From NCBI GenBank assembly GCA_950295325.1, contig OX485809.1, forward strand, positions 24,240,001 through 24,304,000: DNA of 64,000 nt, written 5' to 3'. The notes under the pieces are model-generated. The model was not told the origin of the DNA, searched no databases, and worked only from the letters and a program-made list of their open reading frames with translations. The translations under genes and the position numbers were made by a program. Below, in pieces: positions 24,801-37,300 of this stretch. Source of the DNA: Polytrichum commune. Its lineage: Eukaryota; Streptophyta; Polytrichopsida; Polytrichales; Polytrichaceae. How positions within the stretch are numbered: the first letter of the stretch is position 1; every line of letters begins with the position of its first letter.

Positions 24801-25649
24801 AAATCATAATAGAACGTCAAGATCCAATGCGACATAGTCCTTTGTTCCTTTGTCCCAAAAGTAGGATCCCAATCGTGAATGGACCCATTCACGATATACT
24901 CCTTTCAAACTACAATGCACACCTATAGAAGGTGTGTGTGGGTCTTATGTGATCACTCTTCTAAATTGAGCACTTGTAACTGAGTGGTGAATGGCAACAT
25001 TGTACTAAAAAATGGACAACTAAAAGATGTCATGTATTACAATGAGACATAACATTATTCAACCGCATGATTGTGTTCCATTCTATATTTAGCATCTAAC
25101 ATGGGCCTCCACTGTCTTACCTTCATGGGAAGAAAATTAAAAAATTGGAAGAAATTGATGCCAGTACGAATAATGAATAGTGTTGGTGTGAATAGTATGA
25201 ATATTTTGGGTAACTCAATGCACCCTTGGGATCTCGGGCGGGGTTGAAAACCAAGGGCATGACGCATGTGCGTAAGGTAGATGGGTCTTCCATGGTTACT
25301 TCTTCCGACTCCCCACTTCTTGAAGGACATGAAACATGCGATTAGTACAAGATGGTCTGCAAGTCCAAATCGAGGCCATATGAATATCTTATATATGTCA
25401 AAGTGATGATGCTTGTGCTCATTAAATGGTCGTATAGGCTCCCCCATTTATGTGGACTACTGTGCCTAGAATGATTAACATAGAACAATTAACATATTTT
25501 GAGCACGTAGTCCACTCTCTTTTAAAAGCATGTCTTGATGGTATCACACCTAACCACATACCACTCAAATATAGGTCTCCAACTTAAATAAGTGAATTAG
25601 GCACGTCTACCTCACATCTAGAACACCACTTGACAGACATAAACACAAG
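21897..25649. other. AT-rich intergenic region, no gene recognised
   Basis: No exon chain or conserved peptide is visible. The 100-codon frame at 24,390-24,692 (plus) has no recognisable domain. The region holds a diverged direct repeat (22,445-22,590 and 22,750-22,885) and a near-perfect 24-base palindrome at 24,872-24,895. Confidence 0.5.
22445..22885 (+). repeat. Diverged direct repeat, two copies ~305 bp apart
   Basis: Copies at about 22,445-22,590 and 22,750-22,885 share ordered pieces such as ATTGACTT, a GTAGCATATTGAAAA-like block, TTGAAGTT followed by TTAGCATATTAA, and a TCTATACTAAG-like end. Confidence 0.6.
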
Positions 25650-25904
25650 GCCAGAATAGGATGGATGTCGATGAGAAGGAACTGAAACTGGAAGAGCAGA
25701 TTCTCCTTTCATGTATCAAAATTGCAATAGATGAACAGCTTACATAAGAATAGGTGACAAATTACAATGTACTACTCTGTAGACGGAACTCAAACTCAAC
25801 GGCTTCGTATATGTGAGGAAAAACTGCCTAGCATAGCCCATAGCCAGCTTCACGCACAAAACTGCAACTAGCCTACAGAGTCTTACCTTGCTGCTGACTT
25901 TCCA

Positions 25905-25906
<2 letters not shown>

Positions 25907-25999
<93 letters not shown>
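25907..25999. repeat. (TC)n microsatellite, ~46 units
   Basis: An uninterrupted 93-base TC tract lies about 130 bases beyond the PKp1 stop codon, probably within or just past its 3' untranslated region. Confidence 0.95.
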
Positions 26000-26002
<3 letters not shown>

Positions 26003-26132
26003 GAGAATCGTTCCTGGGCTGCCAAACCTGGTGCTTGAGTAACCTTTCGCCTCAGAGATACCATCTGTTCACTAGAACAAATTAAATTAATGTGAATTCT
26101 ATGTTGTTCTGTAGCCAAAGATGATAATGCCC

Positions 26133-29100
26133 TCAAGGGATCCTTCGGACCTGAATAGATTGCAGCATATCGGCTTCTGAGATATCTGAGACTGCAACGA
26201 CAAGGTCTCCTGTCTTCATCATTCCCCGTGCCTTCAGCAGTGCAAACGTCCTCCGAAGATTGCTCTCCATGTCGCCCGAGAAGTCGAGGCGGAACGGGAT
26301 CAGGCCCCACTGGAGGTTCAGACGTTGCCGCACCGATTTCGTGTCTGTGAACGCAAAGATTGGGCAGTCAGGCCGACACCTTGAGAGGAGGGAGGCCATG
26401 TAGCCACGCCGTGTGTACACAAAAATCGCATCCACTTCCAACTTGTTGGCTGCAATCCAGACCAACAGATCGTTAGGAGCCAGCTTCAACAAATCACTAG
26501 CACATGCACTGACATAGGACCCATGAATATGAATCTGCGTCACAAACTTCCTGAGGTGGAATTTATCATGTAAAAACAATAAAATGTTGAATTTTGCAAG
26601 ATAAATTCCTCATTAACACGTAATAATTGCATTAATTTTTTCCTTAACATGAGCCAGATTTTGCTACTACGAAGCAACTTGTTCAGAAAATAATACTTAA
26701 GTTATAGGATAATTGCATAATAAAACACTAGGTATAATTTTGCCGTGATAGAGTTATCCTCTAACTCGACATGACTTTTTGTCAAAGCTGGTTGTTTTGA
26801 CCTTCCATGTTCAGTAAGTTTGCAATGCATGCTTGAGGTAGTGTGGAGGTTTCATTGAGGAGTGTTCATTGATGGTCAAACTCATTTTGGCATGCCAAGA
26901 GGTGCCAAAAAGAGTTTGGTCCTTAACAAACCGAAATAGGTTGCTCTTCGTTCAAATTCAATCACTACCTTCCAACATGCACCACAAGTGAAAAGAAATG
27001 ATTCATATTGTATGCAAAACAACCACTGAAACATCATAAGGGATTCACTCGCAAAGAAAAGTCCCATGGAATTTAAGGATAACCCCAATAATTACATCAT
27101 AACACCACCCTATGGAAATTTGTGATCTGAGGAGTGGTAGTGGAGGACGGCAAATACCCATCTGTGCAGCTGAGTTACAAATCTGCTCCGAGATGCGATT
27201 GTGCAGAGCAGTCGAGAGCTCAGGCAAGCGCATTGACTCATGTTGCTTATTCTCACGGCACCAGTGCTCAATGCGCAGGCTGACAGTGCGCAGCACACTG
27301 AGAGCTTTGTCCGGGAACAGTCCCATGGCAGACTCCCCTGACAACATCAGTGCATCAGCTCGTTGCCTCACTGCCTCCGAAACATCTGCCACCTGCATTG
27401 CTCATCAAAGTCAAAACAATCAATCTTCTGGCTCAGTACCGTCAATTAATATTCATTCAAACTACACAGGACATCTGACTTAGTGTGGCCTTAAAGTTGG
27501 TTTGCTGTGTTAGTTAAAGTGGTCTTCATGACTTGTCATGTAGCACCAAGTGTCATATGACACCCTCTGTAGTTGGCACCCAGTGATTGCGAGACAGATA
27601 ATGGGGGTCCACAATGAATAGTGTGGGCTAAACTAAACATATGTTTAGTTTAGGCTATGCAAGTGAATGTTGGAAGTGAGCATTTTCTGGGCTCACCTGT
27701 TGCTGTGGTTCAAGATCATAACATTGTCCCACCATCACAAATTTCCAAAGAGTGGTGTGTTATGTAATTATTACGTTAGAATTATACCCAGTGGTGTTTA
27801 GTGTAATTATTTTATAATAAATGTCAATTTGATTCGTAGTAGAATAATGTGGCACATGTAAGAAGATAATTTGATAATCATGAAGTAATGACACATTATC
27901 AGGCATTTATGATGTTATATTATTGTTTCTAAGTGATGAATTTGCCTCCAGAAGTTTGTGATGACAGGCAAGAATTCCACAGACCGATGTGTCTCACCTC
28001 AGCACGAGTCGGGGTTGGGTATTCAATCATGGACTCCAAGAGCTGTGAAGCCACAATGACGGGCTTGTTGAGCCTGCGGCATGTGTTTACAATCTCTTGC
28101 TGCACTGATGGGACCTGCTCAAGTGGAATTTGAGCACCCAAGTCTCCTCGTGCAACCATGGCTCCATCCGAGACTCGAATAATGTCTTCCAGGTTCTTCA
28201 GAGAGTCGCTGCTCTCAATTTTGGCAAAAACTCCAATAGACCTGTTCCAAGGAAGGTATGCAATCAGCTCTACTCCCTTGCAATGTCATCCAATTACCAA
28301 AACTTCAGTTTATTTTGCCTTAACATCATTGCAAGAATCAGAGAAAAATATAGATTGATCAATCTTACGCGTTGGGTGATCTTGCAGCAATATAGCTCTT
28401 CAAGTGCTTGATAACATCAGGTGTCTTCACAAAGGAAATTGCAATGAAATCGACTCCCTCGGCAATTCCAAAGTCAATGTCAATCCAATCCTGATGCATA
28501 CAAGCGAGATGCACGTGAGAGGTTTAAGGTATAAACCTGGAGTCAACATATAGGTGGCACATACACAAGTCCAACCACAAGTAGATTGATTGTTGAGAAC
28601 CTTATCGTGATTACTCCTTAGAATTCAATGGCTTACCATCATCATCATCAACAAACGAGTACCTTAGAAGAAATGGTGGGGAGCATTGCATTTCGTTCTC
28701 TGACAAGACGACCCTCCCTCCAGAATGTCAGATTAGCACGAGGAAGCAGTAGACCAGGGTCAGTGCACTTGCATTTGACATCAGGACCGATCTTCTCAAT
28801 AACCTCAAACCGCACCATGCCTCCATCGACGACCAACTCATCTCCAACTCTCACATCTGCCCAACACAATCATCAAGAAACAAAAAGGTTACAGACAGGC
28901 AAACCGTTTGCGAATTGCACTCTATGAATGCATTGGAGTGTCCTTTTCAGCACATTTCTTCGTGTCCATCTGCAATCGGAGCTGACTACCAATCATCACG
29001 AAGTGCATGCCAACGGATGGAAACATATACCTTCGGCAAATCCATCGTAATTCACAACAGTCGTGCGTTCAGGGAGGCTCTCGAATTTGCGAACAGTGAA

Positions 29101-29945
29101 TATCCACTCCTCCCCATCCTGGACAAACACATCGACAAGGAGGTTTCAATTGTACAGCAGCATTTTCTTGCTGAGTTACATCCACTTCTCTCCCCAAATT
29201 CTTCTCTGCCCAGATTGTTTTGCCCTAAACCCTACATCCAGATTATTCTCATCCCAGATACTCCCCACCAAAATCTTGCCTTAAACCCTAAAGAAAGCAT
29301 GTAATTCTCCCTATCCAAATCCAGGAATTCGCATCATGATGATGTCCTTACACTTCCAAAGGACCACAGGAACTAGCTCCCAACCCAGAAATTTGCATCA
29401 ATTGTCCAGAATCAACAACTGAGGATGTCTAACGCAATCCCAAAGCCCATAGGGGCAAAATCCATGGCAGCAAAGAACTGTGGAGGAAGAATGTCACCGA
29501 ATGCAAAGCAGTCTGGAATTGTACAAGGGAGCCAGAATTTTGCTAAAAAAGCACCAAATTCATTCGGATAAATTATTGCACTGACGATGATGTCATGCAA
29601 AATTCGATATTTGCACATACCTCAGCTTTCACGGAGGCAACACCGCCCAGGTCGCCCATATGAATTTCACTGCCCTCAGTGTCCATCATAATGGCTACAG
29701 AGTACCCTTTCTGAGAATTCAAGTTGCGCACATTACGAATGACATGCGTGTGCCACTCTCGTGTTCCATGACACATGTTGATGCGAGCCACATTCATCCC
29801 TCCCATTGCCAGAGCCTCCAACTGCTCCGGTGCACACGAGGCAGGCCCAATGGTGCAAATTAGCTTCGTCCTCCTCGTGCTCCGAAACCCATTCTCCTTT
29901 AGTTCGGCCTCGGTGACAGCATCCACCTCCATAGATGGCAACTTC

Positions 29946-29977
<32 letters not shown>

Positions 29978-30337
29978 TGGTTGTTTCTCCTCCACTTTGG
30001 AAGAGGATTGCTGTTGCTCAGAAACCTCATTGTTGCTCTCAGATTTCTCAGCTTTCTCAGAAGGAATCTCTACACGTTCGCTCTTTGAGTCTGTTGCCAG
30101 TGGGGCTGAAGTCTCACGCTGTGGAACTTGTACGCCCGGACGAACGGTGGTGCGTCTCCTGGTGGCCTTCCTGTTCTGTCCCTCTCCTTCGCTTGCTACT
30201 GCGAGAGGAGTGTGAAGCGAAATTGCAGAGCGGAATGACACTGAGGGTAATCTGCTTGGCGTGGTGAACCTCGAAACTGAGAAATCCCCGCGGATAGTGC
30301 ATAGCGATTTCAGGTGCATTGATGCCCCCTGCGCCAT
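26133..30337 (-). CDS. PKP1: Plastidial pyruvate kinase, alpha subunit (PKp1 type)
   Basis: Converts phosphoenolpyruvate and ADP to pyruvate and ATP in plastids, supplying fatty-acid synthesis; the alpha subunit works in a complex with beta subunits. Seven minus-strand exons (30337-29621, 29118-29031, 28856-28663, 28490-28369, 28241-27998, 27392-27158, 26449-26133) join to 638 codons and a TGA stop. Residues 1 to ~50 are rich in Ser, Thr and Arg, as in transit peptides. Then comes a charged linker with 11 Gln (121-131). The core starts at [25 protein letters not shown] (Arg185), [13 protein letters not shown] (Asp219, Thr220), [11 protein letters not shown] (Lys381, Glu383), [13 protein letters not shown] (Asp407), [20 protein letters not shown] and [10 protein letters not shown]. 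The C-terminal domain ends [17 protein letters not shown], with about five residues more than I recall in Arabidopsis PKp1. A dispersed repeat sits in intron 6. Confidence 0.95.
26803..27075. repeat. Dispersed repeat copy in PKp1 intron 6
   Basis: About 270 bases match 37,938-38,212 in the same orientation, with shared pieces such as GAGGTAGTGTGGAGGTTT, ACCACAAGTGGAAAGAAAT-like sequence and ATTGTATGCAAAACAACCA. No long terminal repeats or coding frame are seen, so the mobile class is unknown. Confidence 0.8.
29949..29987 (-). repeat. CAG/CAA codon tract encoding poly-Gln in PKp1
   Basis: A mixed CAG/CAA run on the coding strand gives eleven consecutive Gln between the transit-peptide region and the catalytic core. 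The mixed codons make it less slippage-prone than a pure tract. Confidence 0.85.
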
Positions 30338-30659
30338 CTGATCACCGAGATAAAACCCTCTGAAGCTCTTAAACCCTTCTTCGCAATCTTCTTCTTCTTC
30401 TCCTCCTGCTCCTCCTCAATCTTCCTCACTTTTGCTTCTCCCCCCGGGTGATGAGACTCTTGTAATGCTTCCGAATTCGATTACTTCCACCACACCAACC
30501 TCAAACACTTTTCAACCCTTCCTCTCAATCTTCTTCTTCGCAGTCTTCCTCAAGCTCGCCTTCTCGCCTCTAGCAATGCCCCCAAGTTCGATAGCTTCGA
30601 CCAGTTCGGTGTGCAAGTGGAAGGAGTGACCCAGTGCAATGGCGCCACCGACGGCTGAG
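30338..30659 (-). promoter_or_regulatory. PKp1 upstream region with purine-rich leader
   Basis: Just upstream of the PKp1 ATG the coding strand is rich in GAA and GAG repeats (plus strand CTTCTTCTTCTTCTCCTCC around 30,390-30,420), a common feature of plant 5' leaders. No TATA box was assigned. Confidence 0.4.
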
Positions 30660-30835
30660 ACACATGGACGGACGGAGGTGGACGAACTATACTTCTCGTC
30701 CACGTTGGACGGAGGCCCCAAGGAGACTGGGCCGATGGAGGGGGAGTGATCCCACCTTGGGTTCCGTGTCCACGTCGGACGTGACCAATCTCCCCCAATT
30801 TGCTTACGTGTCTACCCGAAGTATGTAGTAAGGTA
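30660..30835. repeat. Dispersed repeat family 'CCACGTTGGACGGAGG', copy 1
   Basis: Shares the ordered blocks GACGGAGGTGGACGAA, TCGTCCACGTTGGACGGAGG, CCAAGGAGACTGG and a late TCCACGTCGGACGTGACCA with copies at 31,497, 31,724 and 32,410. This copy lies about 320 bases upstream of the PKp1 ATG. Confidence 0.8.
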
Positions 30836-31496
30836 GACAATTCTTATTTGGTTACTTTTCTTATTAATAGGACACACTATATTTGAGTGGTATGTAGTTT
30901 GGCGTGGCTTCAAGATCGGATACCATAATGACATGTGTTTAAAAGAGACTAAACTACGTACTAAAAGAATTAGAATCATTTTAGATTCAATAGTCAACAT
31001 GAAATAACAGGCAAGACCTATATGATCATTTAATGAGCATGAGAATCTTCACTTTCGTAATGAAAAAGATATCCATATGAACTCTGAAGATTGTGAGGAA
31101 AGTGACTAAGACCTCAAGGTGGATTTGCTAACCATTTTGTACAAGAGTCGAACCACCTATTCTTGATCAAGACCCCATCCGAAATCTGATCATGCTAAGA
31201 TTTCAATCAAGCCGGAACCAATAGTGCCATGACACATGTCCCTAGTTTTGAGTGCTAAAACTCCACAAAGAATGAGTAGTTATGATAGACTGTTGACATT
31301 GGTAATATGTTACCAAAAAAAATGGCAATCCTCCTAATTTCTATTTTCCTGCACGGGAAAAATTTACACCGCACTATACTTCTGCACATTTGACGCAGAA
31401 TCTCCAAAGTGATTGGTTATGGGCGCCTCTGCTATGAATTACAGGAGCAGTGGGCTAGTCGGAGCTGGTTAACCATTTAAGACCCATCTACCCTAG

Positions 31497-31705
31497 GTGA
31501 CGTAGGTAGGCAGGTGAAGAGAGACACAGACTGACTGGATGCAGACGGACGAAATTCGTTCTCGTCCACGTTGGACGGAGGCTCCAAGGAGACTGGACGG
31601 ACGGAGGGAATGAACAGACTTGCCTTGGTTCTTGTCCACGTTGGATGTGACAATCCACCCACTACGAAGCTCCCTACCTGTCTGTCGACCTACTACTCTT
31701 CATAC
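31497..31705. repeat. Dispersed repeat family, copy 2
   Basis: Begins GTAGGTAGGCAGGTG and ends near CTACCTGTCTGTCGACCTAC, so its ends are roughly inverted. The core CGTCCACGTTGGACGGAGGC is present, with a second TCCACGTTGGATGTGAC near 31,635. Confidence 0.8.
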
Positions 31706-31723
31706 ACCAAAAAGCATGTGAAG

Positions 31724-31935
31724 TAGGTTCGTAGGTGGAGAAGAGAGACGGCACAGACTGGACGGAGATGGACGAATGGACGGACGGACGAACGGACGGA
31801 ACTTTCTCCCCATCCATGTTGGACGGAGGATCCAAGGAGGATAAATGGATGGAGAAGGAGTTAACTACCTTTTGTCTTTCTCCACGTCCGATGTGACCAA
31901 GCTACCCACTTTTTTCCCCCTACCCATCTTCCTGC
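31724..31935. repeat. Dispersed repeat family, copy 3
   Basis: Has the GACGGAGATGGACGAA block, an expanded GGAC(G/A) tetranucleotide stretch, a CCATGTTGGACGGAGGATCC core and a TCCACGTCCGATGTGACCAA block near the end. Confidence 0.78.
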
Positions 31936-32409
31936 ACATTTCAAAGAACATCAATCGATAGAGTCTAATTCATATAGAGTGAAAGGGGATAAAACCATGG
32001 GTTTTAGTCCCGAGTTATGAGTTTATGAGGATTAACACAAAGTCACCCACAAGTTTTCTTAATGCTTGAACTATCACCCATAAGGAGTTGTGTCCGGACT
32101 GTTAAAAACCGGTGTTTTTAATCTTGTCCTACTAGAATGGGTGGGCCAAGCTAGCCTTGGATAGACCGATCCGGGATTTCCGACAATGCGTCGCATATGC
32201 ACACCCTATTTTAGACCTCACAATTCTCTCAAAGTTTGAAAGGTGGGAAGAGGAGGTCCCCAACTTTGCACCCACCTTTCGATGTAGGCTCCCAAAAAAC
32301 GATGAGCTAGCAAGCTCTTGATTGAAAATTGTCACATGCAAAGAAGGATCAAACCCATGATTTTGTACCTCTTTGGAGAGACTTTATGGATAACTCTAAT
32401 ATGAAGTAC

Positions 32410-32510
32410 TGTGGGTAGGCAGGTGCAAATTAGAGGTACACAGTCTGGACGGAGATGGACGAAATTGGTTTCTCGCCCACGTGGGATGGAGGCTCCAAGA
32501 AGAATATGTC
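32410..32510. repeat. Dispersed repeat family, copy 4 (truncated)
   Basis: Starts GTGGGTAGGCAGGTG, carries GACGGAGATGGACGAAATT and GCCCACGTGGGATGGAGGC, and then stops. An isolated GTAAGTAGGCAGGTGACC end piece lies at about 32,622. Confidence 0.7.
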
Positions 32511-32640
32511 CACCTACTTCAAAGAATATGCTGAGTTGGTGCAAATTTCTTTGTCTGTATGTAGCATCCCACCAACTTAATTATGTTTTCTAAAGCATTT
32601 CAATGCATCGGCATTTACAATGTAAGTAGGCAGGTGACCA

Positions 32641-34353
32641 ACTTTGAAGTTTCTGCAAAACTTTCCCCACTTTACTCAACTCTCTCACATGACCATGTCC
32701 ATAGAACTACACCCCACTTGTCTGGATCACTTTCGAATTTACACCACATCAACTTTGGGGAAGGGCTTGGACCTTGATGGTGGTGAACAGTTGCGATTTC
32801 AACATCAAAGTGTCAACAACAATTGAATTTACTCTGGTCACATTCACCTTGCACGTGCATGTGGAATCACCACCTACGCTTGTTCCAGATTAAACTCCAG
32901 TTGCTCCATACAGCCTAACTCACTTTTAGTTTCACTTTACTTTTTTCTGGCATGGTCTACATGTCACACACACTTTGTTTTCGTATTATGATATCTCCAT
33001 ACAAATCTTTGCATCGCCACTCCAAGAGCTAGCCCCATGGTTGCAGAGTTCCTGATCCACTGTCAAACTACTTTAATAGATCCAACTATGATGCCACTCA
33101 CACATGGCATTGTTAACTTCATTCCATAACAATATTACAACAATAAGTATGCAAGGCTCCCACTGAAAGCTTGCTTTACATTCTTGCCAAAGTTTGCTTA
33201 CAAGGGAAGGTTTTGTTACAGAAGAACCTCGCAGTGTAACCCACTATACTCAAAACCAGTATGTTAAAAGTATGGAGATATCTGAAATCATTCTGAAACT
33301 CTCTAAAGGACAAACTATATGACCTATGGCCACCAATCCACACCCAGTTAAACCCACCCAGCTATTCTTCAGTAGAAGTTTGGGAAGTTTTATTTTCAGG
33401 AAGCATGCATTTTCCTGTCACCCCTACTGAAAGGGCCGCATAATCAGAATGAAGTAGCACACAGATATGCCCAAATAAAACCAAACCGAGTACTTTATGA
33501 AAAACATCATGAGGACCCGCCCCAACATTACTGCCGCCTTGACTGCCACCACCGTCGGACCCCTTTAAAATATGCACAACACACAACAACTTAGAATATA
33601 GGACTTCAAACATGCTTCCATTCCCTACAGTCTACCAATTAAAAAGAAAAAGAAACAGAAGAGAAATCAAAACAGATCAAAACACAGCAGGACGCAGCAG
33701 ACCAATTAACAAGCAAGTAATTTTAACATGAGGAGCCCCGAGGATCTGGCAGCATGTCAGGACCAATATTTTAAGTCATTCTTCTTTCCTCACTTTTTTC
33801 AGGGTGTTATGATACTTGATGATGGTATACTATTTTGGGAAGTGTACATGAGTGATATTAAGCATGGAGGTTTAAATAAGTGAATTGGTGATTTATATTT
33901 GAAGGGATTGCATGCATGTATTGCAACTACATCACATACTGTGCAACCTCCCTCCGACTTATTAAAGTATGTCAAGCATGAAATAACCTGAAATGGATTC
34001 AGTCAGCTCAATTACTTCAATTTTGCATATCATCTAAACCAATACTGCAATATCCTCATTTATCAGTAATGTGCTCGTTCCTTTTTCTCTCCAATTTTTT
34101 TCAAGAACTGCGTTTTCCAAAGTTAAACCTTGTGCTGAGTGATGTTGAGGCTAGGATATGAATGTTTATCACTAACCACTTTAGGTTCATCTGCTTTGAC
34201 AGTTCAACTTAGATTTCTTTTCTCATCTTCTAATTAATTAGTAGCTCTGTCCTTGAGCAAAGAAACCGTGAGTTGTAAGAGATTAGGATCCTGTTAACCA
34301 AATATCCCAAAATCTTATTTTCCTGCAAAGTGAAGCACTCGATGTTCCTTCCA
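32641..34353. other. Intergenic region downstream of the VIP1/VIH gene
   Basis: No gene recognised. A minus-strand frame at 33,362-33,613 (83 codons, with a GSDGGGSQGGS piece) has no known domain and may be 3' untranslated sequence. Confidence 0.45.
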
Positions 34354-37300
34354 CTATTTCAGAGTCTTATTGAAGGGCCAAAGGTTAACAAGGCGCTCCA
34401 AGACTCCTCCACCTTTCATGAATAAGCCTGAAAACCCCTGCGGAGTGGTAGCTGGTGGGAAATCTTCCGCCGGCATTGCAAATGGTCGAACCAACTTCTC
34501 GAGTTTATCCAACGTCACATAGCTTCCCTCCTCTTGCAATGTCTCTGGAGGTAAGACTGGTAAAGTGTGGTCCCGATTGCGAGGTGTTGCCTGCAAATCA
34601 CATGTAAACCACCTTACAAGTATGAAGGGTTGTACTGAGTATGAATGAAGAAACCACTACAAATCTTCAGCAAGACTTACAAACTGTAAGTTACAATTAT
34701 AGATACAAAAAGGTTCAAACTCACCTCGAGGGGACTCAGAGCTGCTCCACTGCTAAACATCAACTCAATCCTAAACCTTTGAGGATCTTCCAAGGGCACC
34801 TACACACAGATACAACATAGCAGACTGCATCAGATAATTCATGTTTTTTCTGGAACAGACATTTCCATTCAGAGGTATCCAGAAGTCAGCAAAGTCAACC
34901 ACCACCTTTAGCAGTCATGATAACTTACATACTAAATAAACTTATGCTATTGTACAGAACCTCCACCAGGAGAAATACAAACCATATGTACTTAGAAATG
35001 GATATTTCACTGCAGGTTTTCGGGAACTTACCGCTGTATTCTCATACATTCGGAGGACAATGTGAGTCAGGTAATCAAGCTCCTTAATGTCAAAGATACG
35101 CTGTAAGCCTTCATTAGAAACCAGACCTGGTTCCCCTTTGAGAGATTCATCCAGATGGCAGTATCGCAGGACATTGATCAATGAATGAATATGTGACTCC
35201 TGAAATATGTCATGAAAGTTGGTGTATTAGAGGACATTCAACTTGGATCAACATATTAATCCCAAAGCCTGGAATACGTTGCAACTCGTGCCAATGAGAA
35301 ACCACAAACATCCAAGTAGCAACTAGTGGCTGTTAACAAGTTTGTGGAAGACACTGAAGAAGACTTACAGAAGTGAAGTAAAGCCTGGTACGAACATGTC
35401 TTTCTGGTGTTCTGACATTCGCATACCTGTCCAGGGATAGGCAACAAAAACATATAAAAGACAATTTAAGATGAGTCTACTTAGCACCAAAAACCATCGG
35501 TCACTGATCACATCTCGCAATTGTCAAAGGACTCAAACACATGACACCCAAGGATATTGTCAAAAGCCCAACTCCTTACTTGGGATCCAAACGGTACTGC
35601 GTCTCCTCGTCATCATCATCAGTCATTTCAAATGACTTGTCTGAAGAGCAGTTCTGTCTTGAGTTGTCAACACTAACTCTAGCTTTTGCACTAGGTCTGG
35701 GCCCCTCCACTGGTAGCTTCCGACATTTACCAGGCAAGTTGCCCTTCACTGCTTCCTGGTTGTGCTTCACCTCTGCAACACTCTTAGCCTCCTCTCGGGT
35801 ATTTCGGAGATCAATGAGTATTTTTCCCATAAGTCGGCGTGCAATCTGAACAATTAAATATGCGCATAATTGATTGAACATCATTAAATGAACTGCAAAA
35901 GGGCCTCAGTAGAAGCACTGCACCTTAGAAGGGAGAAACAAGACAAACAAGTGAAAAGCACACTAGAACAACTGCAGCTGGAAGTTTCACAACTGTGTAT
36001 ACTGCTTTCAAACCTTCTTCAAAAACCGCTACTGTGAATCATTTCAGTCCCTCAATAACCTATTGTATCTGACTCAAGGAGGAATCCCCAGAGCTATGTT
36101 GCTGAGATGCATGTACTTTGTGATACTTGTAAAGCAATAAAAAACAAAGAAAGCTCAATCAGAAGGTACCATATGTCTGAGCTAAAAAACACATTCTAGT
36201 CTTCTAAGGAGTATCAATGGAGAGTAGAGGATACAAGTCATATTACAAACCTTAGCCCCTATTGTCAGCTTGTGTTGAGGATTGATGCCGTACTCATTAG
36301 GAATAACGCCATCTGCCAATTTCTGAAATCCATTCGAATCCACGCCCATTGTATTCAGAAAGAGTCCAAGTCCCTCCAGGAGAGAAAAGAAAAACACAAC
36401 CACCCCAGCCAGCATAAATTCTTCACTCAATATAAAGGTCCAAATTCAGTGTACTGAATCAGACGTAACTTCTAGAGCTACTGCTTAATTTGCTGTCCCA
36501 GGGCATTGGACAAAGGACCTTTCTATGATTCTCCCATGCAGAAGAATCCACACATATGTGTTCTTCACTGCTATATTCTTTCAGTTGTATCAGCAGCATC
36601 AGATTGTGTCCAAATTTTTTTTTAAAGATGTAGAAAGATGAGCTCAAAAAGGGTACTCTTATCACAACAACTCCAGCTCTAACACCAAGACTTTTAAGTG
36701 TCACATTTCCACACAAAATGGACCTTGACCTTGATGTTGGCCAGCAACCAAGAGAGATTGCTATTTTTAATATTTATGTTGCAAACTACCAGGAGTATGA
36801 TGTACCTTTGCCACTCTGTAGAGCTCGTCAAGACCTTCAAGCTTTAAATGTGCATTATGCAGCAGATCATACCTGATGAAGAAATATTGTAAGGAATTTC
36901 AAATTTTAACAGCTGCAACATAAATGACTGAGGAGACTGAAATGAAATAACAGCTAATGTATTAAAAAAATACCCAACTTGTCTAGGGGGACAATCAGCA
37001 ATCCATAGGCTGGTTAGTAGCGGCAAGTTTTAACATGATCTTCTGGATCTCAACAATTGTTACACAGAGTACAATGCAACAAACATCAACCCAAAGAAAT
37101 GGAGGTAGCTACAGTAACTCACTTTGCAGAGTCGTAGATGTCAGGAACTTTGCTGATATCATAGCGACTGCACCCATCATAAACCTTAGACATAAGTTCC
37201 AACTCCTGGAATCTAGACTCATCCCATCCTAGATAAATAATGTAGGATGATAGTAACTTCTAACTTCCACATGTTCTATATACAATTTGCAATGCCTCAG

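Noticed and set aside
25055-25447. 130-codon minus-strand frame
   Set aside because: No known domain or splice partners; likely chance or element debris.
25873-26310. 145-codon minus-strand frame with a long Arg-Glu repeat
   Set aside because: The repeat is the translated (TC)n microsatellite, and the rest is PKp1 exon 7 in the wrong frame.
29775-30215. 146-codon plus-strand frame with poly-Cys
   Set aside because: Antisense of PKp1 exon 1; the Cys run is the complement of the Gln codon tract.
33362-33613. Possible extra downstream exon of VIH
   Set aside because: The VIH frame already ends at a stop at 34,354 after the conserved C-terminus, so no coding exon is needed here.
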